A stretch of 23,548 nt of DNA from Prorocentrum cordatum. Its lineage: Eukaryota; Sar; Dinophyceae; Prorocentrales; Prorocentraceae. Both the position numbers and the translations under genes were made by a program. The DNA lies in assembly GCA_963575745.1 (NCBI GenBank), contig CAUYUJ010022068.1, positions 51,337 through 74,884 of the forward strand. The letters are read 5' to 3'. Shown here piece after piece: positions 1 through 9,195 of the stretch (its first letter is position 1; each line of letters opens with the position of its first letter). A model generated the notes under the pieces. The model had not been told where the DNA came from. It worked only from the letters and a program-made list of their open reading frames with translations, and did not search any database.

Positions 1-420
1 CCTCTTGGGGGTCTCCAATGGCCTTCTTGGGGGTCCCCCATGGCTTTCGTGGGTCTCTCTTGGAAGCCTTCTAGGGGCATCTTGGGCTTCTTGTGAGCAG
101 TCTCGGGGCTCTCTGGGACAGTCTTGGGGCCCTCTTGGGCCGTCTTCAAACCTTCTGGAGAGCCTCTTGGGCCGTCTTGGGGCGATATCGGGGGTCCATC
201 AGGCCGTCTTGGACGCTGCGAAGGGTCAAAAAGCGGATATGCTAAACATGTACATTTTCCTCCGGGAATGGGATGTGTTTGCTTCTTCGGGGGGGGGGCT
301 CTCTTAACGGCCTCTTGGGGCGTCTTGGGGGCCTCTGGGGCCGTCTTCAGACGGTCGAGGTTCCTCTTGGAGCGCTCTTGTGCTGTCTTGGGTCTCGCTT
401 GCGCCTCTCCGATGACCCCT
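1..420. repeat. degenerate short-period GC-rich repeat
   Basis: Irregular reiterations of a roughly 11-12 base motif around GCCGTCTTGGGG, with CCTCTTGGGG and CATCTTGGGC variants. A non-repetitive insert at about 205-300 interrupts it and the repeat resumes at 305. All three plus frames are open in places because of the repeat, and no frame has protein-like composition. The repeat reaches the left edge, so its true extent is unknown. Confidence 0.6.
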
Positions 421-735
421 CTGATCGCCTTGAGTCTGCTCGCAAGGCCCGGCAAAGCGCCCTGGGAGGCCTGGAAGGGCCAGCGGATCTTTTCCAAGGG
501 CGTCCGGGAGGCCACCGAGACGTCTGAAAGAGCGTCTGGGGTGTCCCTGGGGGGGGGGTTATTAGGGGGGGGGTCCGGGTAGTAAAAATAGAAGAATTGG
601 AATATGTGGGTGTCTGTGTATACACACATATTCTATGTATAAAATGAAAATTCACATCTAACTGCGTACCACCTCGCAGATGTGGATAAGAGTGAGGGGT
701 CGGTAGGGACGTCAGCAGTTTGCGAGACTATTGAG
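421..735. other. intergenic, no gene seen
   Basis: GC-rich sequence with two G runs near 550-575, then an abrupt change to AT-richer DNA at about 585-660. I see no coding signal. The only structure is the small inverted repeat at 600-633, listed separately. Confidence 0.5.
600..633. repeat. inverted repeat (hairpin)
   Basis: GAATATGTG at 600-608 is the exact reverse complement of CACATATTC at 625-633. The interval includes the palindrome TGTGTATACACA, which could extend the fold. It lies in an AT-rich patch. No terminator or gene end is next to it. Confidence 0.5.
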
Positions 736-869
736 AAGCCCGCCGCAGGCTACAAAGCTTCACAAATTATACAACGATTATACAACGAGCCCGCCGCAGG
801 CGCCGATTTTTCCACTAAACCAATGTGGGTAGGTCGCCTTTTTCACTAAACCAATGTGGGTAGGTCGCC
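735..869 (+). repeat. nested direct duplications
   Basis: A 31-32 base block beginning TTTTTC and containing ACTAAACCAATGTGGGTAGG occurs at 807-838 and again immediately at 839-869; the copies differ by one C. Just upstream, ATTATACAACG is tandemly duplicated at 766-776 and 777-787, and GCCCGCCGCAGGC occurs at about 738 and 788. The 3' part of the unit (GTGGGTAGGTCGCC) resembles the decamer that follows and may be its source. Confidence 0.75.
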
Positions 870-975
870 GGTGCGTCGCGGGTGGGTCACAAGTGGGTCG
901 CGGGTGGGTCGCGGGTGGGTCGATGTTGGGTCGCGGGTGGGTCGCAGGTGGGTCGCAGGTGCGTCGCAAGCGGGT
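870..975 (+). repeat. decamer minisatellite GGTGGGTCGC
   Basis: About ten tandem copies of a 10-base unit, consensus GGTGGGTCGC, with variants such as GGTGCGTCGC and GGTGGGTCAC. The same unit recurs at 18991-19062. Overlapping ORFs on both strands are translations of the repeat. Confidence 0.85.
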
Positions 976-997
976 GGACACGTGAAACTACGCGACC

Positions 998-1215
998 CGC
1001 GCGCACGCGCCAGGCGCATGTTGGTTCCAACCACCCAGCATACGCTTTTTTTATGTAAAAAATCCGCCGACTAGACGTTGGGTCCCCCCCTGGGGCCTTC
1101 TGGTACAGGGCCGAAGGACCGCTAACACAGAAAAAAAACCTGGGCCGGAGCCCTTACGCCCCACGCGCACGCGCCAGGTGCATGTTGGGTCCTCCCCTGT
1201 AGGACCCGCCGATTG
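998..1215 (+). repeat. dispersed GCGCACGCGCCAGG family, left cluster
   Basis: The core GCGCACGCGCCAGGCGCATG followed by TTGG occurs at about 1000-1022 and again, with one change, at about 1164-1187. Between them lies the partner module CCGCCGACTA then GTTGGGTCCCCCCCTGGGG (1064-1096). Both modules recur in the same strand orientation at 3658-4127, so this is a dispersed repeat unit of roughly 130-160 bases. No coding frame or terminal repeats are visible. Confidence 0.75.
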
Positions 1216-1420
1216 TGCAGTTACAAGCAGCTGCTTTCGTTGTTTAAATTACGTGTACAACTTGCTGTACGTTCAAATCATATCGATATTAAAAAGCTGA
1301 ATCTACTTACGCGCTGATCCATGTAAAGGTAAAGTGCACAATGCTTCCAATTCCATGTAAACGCACGTGTCCAAAATGTACACGGCACCACCACTGAGAT
1401 CCTCCACAATGTAAACCAAC
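1216..1420. other. AT-richer intergenic sequence, no gene seen
   Basis: Base composition drops to about half GC here. A short match (CACCACTGAGATC near 1388) to a later satellite unit suggests a degraded leading fragment of the ~445-bp satellite. Nothing else can be assigned. Confidence 0.4.
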
Positions 1421-3310
1421 TTGAAAAGTATCACTCAAATTTGGGATTTCACTCACCACATATGAAACCACTTTGTAGTTCATGAACAGACGCAGTGTGT
1501 GTAAGGAATTTCCGGAGGCAGCGCCGTGGGGTCGCGGAAGCTAACAAAGAAAACATGCACCGAAAGACATGCGAAACAAAACACACGTGCTTGCACATGG
1601 AAACATACAAAAACAGCTAAGAAACCATGTGGCTGTCGATATTCCCGTGATGCGGACCCGCACACTGGAATTACTGTGCAGTAGCCCTTGCATAAGGATT
1701 CGCTGTGTGGCGTCCTTCAACATGGAGTTTCATTGTGGGGCATCTGCAACAACCGCCAGACATGAAACCGTCTGCAGCAGACTCTGCAAAGATACTCATT
1801 GTGGCGATATTACACAAAAACTAATAGCGGGCGATCTGCAAAACAAAAAGCAGTTTCAAGCGTTTCCAGCTTTTCAAATTGTTCAAACGAAAACGCAAGC
1901 TTTCTCAAGTGTTCCATGTTCTTTCTGGTTTCCTGGAAAGCCTCCGCGGCCCCACGGCGATCTCAGTGGCGGCCCCGTGATGCCGCAGAAGCTTGACAGG
2001 AAAGCAAGACAAGACATGGAAACCTGGAGAAAACGTGTGTTCCCACATGGAAAACTTGAAAATCAGATGCCTGCTGCTATTTTTGGTGGTTGCAGATCCC
2101 CCACGTACGGAATGCTTGTCTGATAGCCCTTGCAAAGGAATTCCTGGCGGCCTTCCAAAAGGAGTTCAATTTTGGGGCGTAGGCAGGGCCCGCCACAAGT
2201 GAAACCCTGCTGCAGCAGCCTTTGCAAAAGGATTCTGGTGTGGAGACATCACAAAAGGATCCCACTTGCGGGGGACCTGCAACCGAAAAATTGAGACGGT
2301 CACTGGTGTTCCTAGCTCATTTTTCGTATGCATTCAAATGCAAACAGGGGCGTGTTGCGCGTTTTCGTGTGTTTGTGTTTTTCTGGTGAACGCCCGGAGC
2401 AGACACTAAGATCACCGTGGGGGCGCGGAAGCTGACCACTGAAAAACAAAACAAACAGCTAAAACCTATGCGTTTCCACGTGTACAACACATGAGCATCG
2501 GTGACTGTCGCTATTTATATGGGTGCAGATCCCCCACAGCTCAAAGCCTTGCGTCATAGCCCTTACGGAACGATTCCTTCTGTGGCGACCTTCCTAAACG
2601 CCTTAAAAGCGTGGGGCACGTGCAGTGGCCGCCACACTTAAAATCCTGGTGCGACAGCCTGTGCACACGAAGATCCTTGTGTGGCGATCCAACAAAAAAT
2701 CAAGTATGGACGCCTGCAACCAACATGGATAGTGACAGTCACAAGTTCTCCTAGCTGTTTCAAATTCTTCTCATGTGGAAACACACGCTTTCTCCAGTGG
2801 TCCATGTTTTCCTTGTTTGCCTGTCAAGCTTCTGCGGCCCAACGGAGCCACCACTGAGATCGCCGCGGGGTCGCAGAAACTTACTAGGAAACACGTGTGT
2901 AAGAAATATAAAACCGTATGGTCTCTCACATGGACCACACATTCTAAGAAAATAAATACAGATGACCGTCGTTATTCCAATTGGTTGCAAATCCCCCACA
3001 CTTGAAATCCTTAGGTAATGGCCCTTACAATGAAGCATCCATCTGAGGCGACCTTCCAAAAGGATCTTGATGTGGGGGCTTCTACGGACCGCCACAAGTG
3101 AAACCCGCTTGTAGCACCCTGTACGGAAGGATTATAAGTGTGGCGACCTTTCAAAAGGATTTCACTTGCGGGAGGTCTGCAAACAATACGACTAGCGAAA
3201 GTCACAGGTGTCCCTAGCTTGTTCCTCTGTTTTCCATATGAAAAAAACTTGCTTTGGCATGCTGATCGCGTTTCCTGATGTCCTGGTAACCTTCCGCGGC
3301 CCCACCGAAG
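1420..3310 (+). repeat. ~445-bp complex satellite, four tandem copies plus a truncated fifth
   Basis: The landmark GGTCGCGGAAGCT (with variants) has its GAAGCT at about 1537, 1988, 2430 and 2877, giving spacings of 451, 442 and 447. Other landmarks recur once per unit: a CCCTT(G/A)C..AAGGATTC block (about 1684, 2126, 2560, 3020), a TGCAGATCCCCCAC block (about 2086, 2524, 2987), and TGTGGCGACCTTCC..AAAGGA, which occurs twice inside each unit. A fifth copy stops near 3310 after CTTCCGCGGCCCCACCG. The copies are strongly diverged. ORFs of 60-180 codons on both strands do not share a frame between copies, so I treat the block as non-coding. Confidence 0.85.
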
Positions 3311-3640
3311 CGAGGAGAACCCTGGAGACAATGCAAACGATACCGAGGAGAACCAGGAAGAGCAGGAGGAACAGGAGGAGGGAGGAATACGAAGCTTGCG
3401 AAAAGATGGCAGGAATGCAGAAAGGCTTTGAGAGCGATGATAATGATATACGTAAAACAGTGAAACATAACATGCTTGTGTTATACCAACACGTTATGAT
3501 GACAAAAATGATGATGAAGACAAGTACGATGACTAAACTGATGAACCATAGCGTGCCGATCACAAAGAAATCCCCCAAGAAGGTAGTGCTGAACATCAAA
3601 CAAGCAGCGGGTCGCCACGGTCCCCCTCTCCGCGCGCGCA
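3311..3640. other. intergenic, no convincing gene
   Basis: Purine-rich sequence with short GGA and GAT/ATG reiterations (AGGAGGAACAGGAGG near 3365; ATGATGA runs near 3497-3520). A plus-strand ORF spans it but begins inside the satellite and is lysine/methionine-rich because of the reiterations. I do not call a gene. Confidence 0.5.
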
Positions 3641-3657
3641 TCTTTACCTGAAAGAAA

Positions 3658-4127
3658 CCCGCCGACTATTAAGTTGGGTCCCTCCCTGGGGGCCGTGGAC
3701 ACGAGAAACCGCTTGCCCCTGGCGCGCGCCAGGCACGGGGTCCCCCCCGAGCAGGCATCTCCACGCGCAGAGATTGCGACGGCTGGGAGCTGGGTCCCCC
3801 CCCCCCTGGATGCCGTGGAGACGTGAGAAAACAGGCCCGCGGTGCCAGCAGACACCCACGGGCAGGACGAGGACGTGCCAGGGAGACGACGGACAGACAG
3901 ACCGACAGACAGACGACAGACCGACAGACACACAGACGGGACAGACGTCCCGCGCGCACGCGCCAGGCGCAGGCTGGCCCCGCCCCCCCTCCGCACGCGT
4001 ACTCTGAGGCGAAAAGACTCCGACGACCAGAAGTTGGGTCCCCCCTTCGGGGGCACGCTGCGACGAGAGGCGCGTGAAAACTCGTGCCGAGCGCACGCGC
4101 GCCGAGACGCATGTTGGAGCCCCCCTC
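3658..4127 (+). repeat. dispersed GCGCACGCGCCAGG family, right cluster
   Basis: Several degenerate tandem copies of the family seen at 998-1215. The module CCGCCGACTA..AAGTTGGGTCCC starts at 3659, with related copies at about 3783 (GAGCTGGGTCCCCCC) and 4025 (AGAAGTTGGGTCCCCCC). Each is followed by a G-rich stretch and CGTGGA(C/G)ACG(A/T)GA or a close variant. The CG-rich core follows at about 3720, 3952 (GCGCACGCGCCAGGCGCAGG) and 4091 (variant ending in GACGCATGTTGG). Confidence 0.75.
3888..3950 (+). repeat. (GACA)n-like tetranucleotide repeat
   Basis: Imperfect GACAGACAGACC and GACAGACAGACG reiterations over about 60 bases inside the preceding repeat family. Translations of this stretch (runs of D, R, T and Q) are repeat artefacts. 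Confidence 0.75.
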
Positions 4128-4594
4128 CCTCCGCAACCGTATGATGATACCCTGGTGCCCGAAGACGGCCCCCGGAGGCCGAAACTGGTGACAAAACAAA
4201 TGACACGCGTGCCATGGCTCTAGCACAAAACAGGGGGATACGGATGAGGAAGACGAGGTGATGAAGGAGGGGGGAAGAGGGGGCGAGGCATCGGAGAAGG
4301 AGGGAGCAACGAGGGCCGCAAGAGGGGCTTCGGAGGGCGAGCTCGCGGAGGCTGCAAGGGCCGCCCCCCACAAGATGGCTTCAAAGGCCTGTTACCATGT
4401 TCCCAGGGGCCCTCCAGCAGACACCCAAGGAGCCCACAGAGGAGCCTGCGGGGGGGAGGGGGGGAGGGGGGAGGGGGCAAGTCAGGTGCGCTCGCGTCAA
4501 CATCTGACATCCTACCCCTCCCTCCCATCCCTTACCATGGCGCTGATTTTCTCTATCCGCGGACGCGTGTCGTAGCGGACCTGTGGCTCCGCGC
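4128..4594. other. intergenic with a G-tract cluster
   Basis: No gene is recognised. Positions 4449-4477 carry four closely spaced runs of five to seven G separated by single A residues, a textbook G-quadruplex-type sequence. The rest is purine-rich with GGAGG reiterations at 4255-4310. Confidence 0.5.
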
Positions 4595-5015
4595 GCGTGT
4601 GCGTAGTGGGTGGTGGTGCGCGTGCGTGCGTGCGTGTGTGCGTGGTTGTGGTTGTTGTGGTGGTGGTGGTATGTGTGTGTGTGTGTGCGTGTGTGCGCGT
4701 GTGCTGTGGTGTGACGTGGTGTGGCGTCTTGGTGGTTTGGTGGTGGGCCAGGTGCGTACGTGCGTGATGGCGGTGGTGGTGGTGGCGGTGGTGGTGTGTG
4801 TGTGGCTGTGTGCGTGCGTGCGTGTGTGTGCGTCTGTGTGTGCGCGCGTATGATGTGGTGTGACGCGGTGTAGCGTGGTGGTGGTGGGTGGGGTAGTGCG
4901 GTGGTGGTGGCGGTGCGCGGTGGTGGTGCGCGTGCGTGCGTGCGTGCGTTGGTGGGTGGAAGTGGCGGTGGGTGTGCGTGCGGCGGGGCGGGGCGTGGTG
5001 CGGCGCGGTGGTGGC
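4595..5015 (+). repeat. TG/GGT/GTGCG-rich low-complexity block
   Basis: About 420 bases of (TG)n, (GTGCGTGC)n and (GGT)n, almost free of A on the plus strand. Minus-strand ORFs of 190-275 codons here (His/Thr/Ala/Pro only) are translations of the repeat. It is alternating purine-pyrimidine, so Z-DNA formation is possible in principle. Confidence 0.85.
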
Positions 5016-5037
5016 GGGCGGATGGGCGCGCGAGAAA

Positions 5038-5190
5038 GAGGCCCGCGCTGGGGCGAGAACGCCATCCTGAACGACGGAGGCAAAACACCGATCCGAAAAT
5101 GAGGCCCACGCTGCAGCGGGAGCACGATTCGGAACGATTCGGGAGCAGAAATGAGGCCGGCGCCTCAGCGAGAGCAGCATTTTGAAAAAA
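5038..5190 (+). repeat. ~52-63-bp tandem repeat, three copies
   Basis: Units begin at 5038, 5101 and 5153, each reading GAGGCC(C/G)(G/A)CGC followed by a CAGCG(A/G)GAGCA-type block, then ATTCGGAACGA or a decayed version. The unit is diverged but the order of sub-blocks is kept. A minus-strand ORF with a plausible-looking N-terminus covers it, but its sequence is the repeat read three times. Confidence 0.7.
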
Positions 5191-5331
5191 ACGCAGGCGA
5201 AAACCCAACTCCCAGGAATCCTGTGTGTAAAAAAACAGTACGCGGGGGGTCGGCTACTCCCAGCACGCCATCAGGGGAAGAGGGAGAGTAGCATTCATAT
5301 TGAATAATTGTAGAGAGGGGGAGGGGCGGGG

Positions 5332-5810
5332 GCTGCGACGCGAAGAAGCAAGTGGTCGGGGCAGAGGGGGCACGGTGCTGCTGGAGGAGAGCGGGGGCGG
5401 GGGGGAAAGGGGGGCGGGGGGGCCTCGGCGGGGGCAGGGGGCAGGGGCGGCGGAGTGCCGAGGGGAGGGGCGGCGGGGAGGAGGGGGCTGGAGGACGGTG
5501 GCGGCGGCGGTGGCCCGCGGAGGGGGGGGGGGAGCAGCTGCGACGCGAAAGATAAAATGGTCGGGGCGGGGGGGGGGGGGCACTGGGCTGCCGGAGGAAG
5601 GCGGGGGCAGCAGGCAGCGGCGGGGGACCCGCAAGGTGAGGCAGGTGGGCTGAGTCGCGAAGTATAGAGTGGTCGGGGCGACGGGGGCACTGGGCTGCGA
5701 GAGGACAGCGGGCGGTGGCGGAGGGGCCTGTGGAGGGGTGGGGGGGGGGGGCGTGCGGGGTGGGTGGGTAGGGGGCGCTGCGACGCGAGCAAAAAAAATA
5801 GTCGGAATTC
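5332..5810 (+). repeat. G-rich tandem repeat, four copies, units of 112-205 bp
   Basis: Each unit starts GCTGCGACGCGAA or GCTGAGTCGCGAA, then a short A-rich block and GTGGTCGGGGC or a close variant, followed by a long G-rich stretch. Unit starts are 5332, 5537, 5649 and 5777 (spacings 205, 112, 128). The last copy is truncated. Several G runs of five or more per unit make G-quadruplex formation likely. Minus-strand ORFs here are proline-rich because of the C tracts. Confidence 0.8.
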
Positions 5811-5879
5811 CAGACACCATGTGCAAGGTAATAGCCAGGGTTGAGTAAATAACGGCGTCGGCCCGCTCACCCGAATCGT

Positions 5880-6060
5880 TGTTTGGCCGCCCCAGGGCCC
5901 AGAAAACGGCCTCCAGAGGCTCAAGAAACTCAGAAAAAAAGCCGAACTCGATGGCATCGAGCCTCTGGGGCCAGGGGGGCGTCCTTGCCCTTTTGTCCAG
6001 AAAAGGCCTCCTGGAGGCCGAAAGAACGGAGAAGAAGCCAGGATCTCGTTGGGATGTGCA
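5880..6060 (+). repeat. diverged direct repeat pair
   Basis: CCCAGAAAACGGCCTCCAGAGG at about 5891 and TCCAGAAAAGGCCTCCTGGAGG at about 5997 start two related blocks of roughly 45 bases, about 107 apart. The blocks share the order GGCCTCC(A/T)GAGGC, AAGAAAC or AAAGAAC, and GAAAAAAAGCC or GAAGAAGCC. This is a small, old duplication. Confidence 0.55.
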
Positions 6061-6106
6061 TGCTTGGCTGCTGCGTATACGCACGGGCCCCCGCGGTGCC
6101 CATGAG

Positions 6107-6144
6107 GGCCCCCCCCCCTCGGCGCGCGCGCGAGGGTGGGGGGC
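6107..6144. repeat. GC-rich inverted repeat
   Basis: GGCCCCCCCCCCTCG at 6107-6121 pairs with CGAGGGTGGGGGGCC at 6130-6144 (one mismatch), with a GCGCGCGC spacer. It lies 100 bases before the (GAC)n array. Confidence 0.6.
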
Positions 6145-6250
6145 CAGCCGCGGCACGGGAGAGGCTGTCCAGCGGCAGAAGCCGGCCCTCGGCGGCGAGG
6201 CGGCCTCGCGGGAGATCGGTCTGGAACGACGCCGCCGCCGCCGCCGCCAC

Positions 6251-7090
<840 letters not shown>

Positions 7091-7092
7091 GA

Positions 7093-7134
7093 CGTGCTCG
7101 CGTCCTCGAAAAAAAAAACGCGGACGCGAGCACG
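7093..7134. repeat. perfect 13-bp stem-loop with A-rich loop
   Basis: CGTGCTCGCGTCC at 7093-7105 is the exact reverse complement of GGACGCGAGCACG at 7122-7134. The 16-base loop includes ten consecutive A residues. There is no neighbouring gene end to make this a terminator. Confidence 0.75.
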
Positions 7135-7199
7135 CAGGCGCCGGTCGGGCAACGGGAGGGGCGCTCCAGAGGCGAATAGTGTTGGGTCGGGCATGTCCC

Positions 7200-8066
7200 C
7201 CTTCAGGCGGATCTTGGAGGAACGAGTCAACAATACCCCAAGCAACCCCAAACATATTCAAAACTGGTATCTTCTTTAGAAAAGAAACAAGAACTAAACA
7301 AACACTTAAAAAAGCAAGAACAACACAACAAAAACACGACTATGTGTTATGTTGGAACATCCCTCCTAGAGAAGGACAGGCCCGACCTAAGAGTACACGT
7401 CGTTCATTTCGAATCGTGCTCATTTCTGATTGTGCTCGTTTCTATTTGTTCCTGGCCCCCCAGTGGCCAGGAAGAGGCCCAGGACAGAAGAATTAGAAAC
7501 GAAAGGTTCTTGGCCCCCCCAGAAAATCAAAGAACTCCCTACGAATTAAAACATGAACAGTGTGTAGTGGCACAGGGGAGGGCGGGGGCAGAGGGGAGGA
7601 GGGCGTGTGCGGGGAGAGCGGAGAGGCCGAACGGCCACAGAGGAGCGGCCGCACCCAAGGAGAGAGCACGTCGAGGGTGCGGGGTGCGAGGGCGCAGAGG
7701 GAGGCAGTCCACGTCGTCGTCGTCGTCGTCGTCGTCCTCGTCGTCGTCGTGGTCACCGTCGCCTCCGTCGTCGCCGCCGTCGTCGTCTTCGTCGCCGTCG
7801 TCGCCGTCGTCGTCGCCGTCGCCGTCGTCGTCGTCGCCGCCGCCGTCGTCGTCTCCGTCGTCATCGTCGAGGCCAGGGCGCAGAGCCAGAGCCAGGGGGC
7901 ACCCAGGCTCAGGTCGGGCGGGTCCTCCTACAGGCGGATTTGGGGCGACAGGTAAGGAACAATACTCCAAACATGCTCCAAAATAGTCCACAAATGCTCA
8001 AAACATCGTCCCCTGACTATTTTTTAAATGAAACATTCCTCCTGGAGAGGGACTCGCCCGACTCGA
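7200..8066 (+). repeat. duplicated block on both sides of the (GTC)n array
   Basis: Sequence at 7205-7255 (CAGGCGGATCTTGG, then CAATACCCCAAGCA, then CCCCAAACAT) matches 7932-7985 (CAGGCGGATTTGGG, CAATACTCCAAACA, GCTCCAAA). Sequence at about 7352-7388 (GGAACATCCCTCCTAGAGA, GGCCCGAC) matches about 8026-8062 (GAAACATTCCTCCTGGAGA, CGCCCGAC). The order is conserved, so a unit of roughly 130-190 bases is duplicated about 700 bases apart. Both copies are A/C-rich compared with their surroundings. Confidence 0.65.
7713..7869 (+). repeat. (GTC)n trinucleotide array
   Basis: About 157 bases of GTC triplets with CTC, GCC and CCG interruptions. It is the reverse complement motif of the (GAC)n array at 6251-6398. 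ORFs rich in Ser, Val, Arg or Asp across it are repeat artefacts. Confidence 0.95.
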
Positions 8067-8100
8067 GGCCAGGACGCAGAGCCAGAGCCAGGGGAAACCC
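7867..8100 (+). repeat. 38-bp near-identical direct repeat, 196 bases apart
   Basis: TCGAGGCCAGGGCGCAGAGC and the following CAGAGCCAGGGG at 7867-7904 recur at 8063-8099 with one G-to-A change near the start and a slightly different end. The near-identity suggests a recent duplication or a local gene-conversion event. Confidence 0.75.
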
Positions 8101-8408
8101 AAGAAAAGGCTGAGGCAACCAAGTAGAACTTCCGCACACGACGGCGAGGCGACCGGGTGGGGGAGCTAAAGCCCATGCGAAAGGTGTCCGAAGCCAACCG
8201 ACGACCAGGGACGGCAGGAGAGGCGGTGCTGCGAAGCGGGCACGAGGGCCACGAAGCTGTATCCGAGCCGGGTGGACAAGCGCCCAGGGAGCGAGAATGC
8301 AGGGATCACCCGACGAGGCGAGTCCTGAAGACAACAGGGCGGGAGGTGCTCGGCCGCATGGAGCCTCAGGGGGGCCCTGTTTGCCGGGCTCCGAGACCGT
8401 CACAAAAC
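8101..8408. other. intergenic, no gene seen
   Basis: GC-rich, unique-looking sequence without recognised features, ending at the A29 run. ORFs present in both orientations show no domain or compositional support. Confidence 0.4.
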
Positions 8409-8437
8409 AAAAAAAAAAAAAAAAAAAAAAAAAAAAC
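8409..8437 (+). repeat. A29 homopolymer run
   Basis: Twenty-nine consecutive A residues preceded by CACAAAAC. It could be the tail of an inserted cDNA copy of a plus-strand RNA, with the body in 8101-8408, but no gene or element is recognised upstream and no target duplication is evident. It could equally be a simple mononucleotide repeat. Confidence 0.6.
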
Positions 8438-8466
8438 TGGGCCGACGAGCCTGTTAGAGGCATGTT

Positions 8467-8699
8467 AGATGGGGTCGGAGCAGATGTGGTCGGAGGATCG
8501 CGCCGCATCGCCGATACATCTCGGCGATGCATCGGCGATGCATCGGCGATGCATCGGCGATGCATCGGCGATGCACCGCGAGGTGGGCGATGCATCGGCG
8601 ACGTCGAAGTGAAGGAAATCGGGCCCCGCATCGAGAAGCATCGGCGATGCATCGGCGATGCGGCGCGATCCTCCGACCCCATCTGCTCCGACCCCATCT
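8467..8699. mobile_element. fold-back element with 49-bp terminal inverted repeats and internal 11-bp array (copy 1)
   Basis: The left arm 8467-8515 (starting AGATGGGGTCGGAGCAGATG and ending CGCCGCATCGCCGAT) is the reverse complement of 8651-8699 with one mismatch in 49 bases. The interior carries five tandem copies of TCGGCGATGCA (about 8521-8575) and further single copies. Each junction between copies contains the palindrome CGATGCATCG, and the inner arm ends are the same motif. A second copy lies at 18773-18971 with a homologous interior (GGGCCC flanked by GAAAT.. and ..TCGAGA.GCATCG). There is no coding capacity, so it resembles a non-autonomous element. No target duplication is evident. 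Confidence 0.8.
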
Positions 8700-8880
8700 G
8701 GGAGGCCTAGACCTGTCCCGGAGGCCCCTGGAAAAAGCATCGAACCCTCGGACGACTGGGACGCCGGGGGGCCCACCGCAGACAAGACTTCGATGGTATA
8801 AAGTTGGGGTCCTGAGGGATGGGGTCCTGAGGACGAGGCGCCTCAAACGACGCGAATCCATCCTTGGATCCCTCCTTATT

Positions 8881-9050
8881 GGCGGCGCGCACAAGGGGGG
8901 TACGGAGGAGGGGGGAAGGCTTCTGAGAAGGAGGCTGTTTCGAAGAAGGCGCCGGCCCTACATCTACAGACAAGGCCCGCGCCTTCTAAGAAGCAGGGGT
9001 GCTTCTAAGAAGCCTTCCCCCCCTCCCCCTGCCCCCCTCTGCGCGCGGCC
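8881..9050. mobile_element. long hairpin / fold-back element, arms of ~79 bases
   Basis: The left arm 8881-8959 and right arm 8972-9050 are imperfect reverse complements along their whole length, separated by a 12-base loop (8960-8971). The best-paired portions are GGGGGGAAGGCTTCT with its partner AGAAGCCTTCCCCCC, the outer GGC(G/C)GCGCGC, and the inner AGAAGGCGC. It could be a MITE-like fold-back element or, if transcribed, a hairpin RNA precursor. The sequence alone does not decide between them. Confidence 0.75.
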
Positions 9051-9195
9051 GACCTTAAGTCCCTGGCGCGCGGAGCGCGCCGGGGACGGTGCTGGAGGCG
9101 CCGCCAGGGGGGCCCCGCGCGGATCCAAGAAACCCGCGCGGAGCGCCAAAAGTCTATGTTCATGCCGTTTTTGTTTCCTTTTCGATTCCTACCCT

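Noticed and set aside
1569-2123. 184-codon plus-strand ORF in the satellite
   Set aside because: It spans more than one ~445-bp unit, and the corresponding positions in other units are interrupted or in other frames.
3208-3651. 147-codon plus-strand ORF, Lys/Met-rich
   Set aside because: It starts in satellite DNA and its composition follows ATG/GAT and GGA reiterations. No motif supports a protein.
4381-5208. Minus-strand 275-codon ORF rich in His, Thr and Pro
   Set aside because: It is the complement of the TG/GGT low-complexity block plus the ~55-bp repeat.
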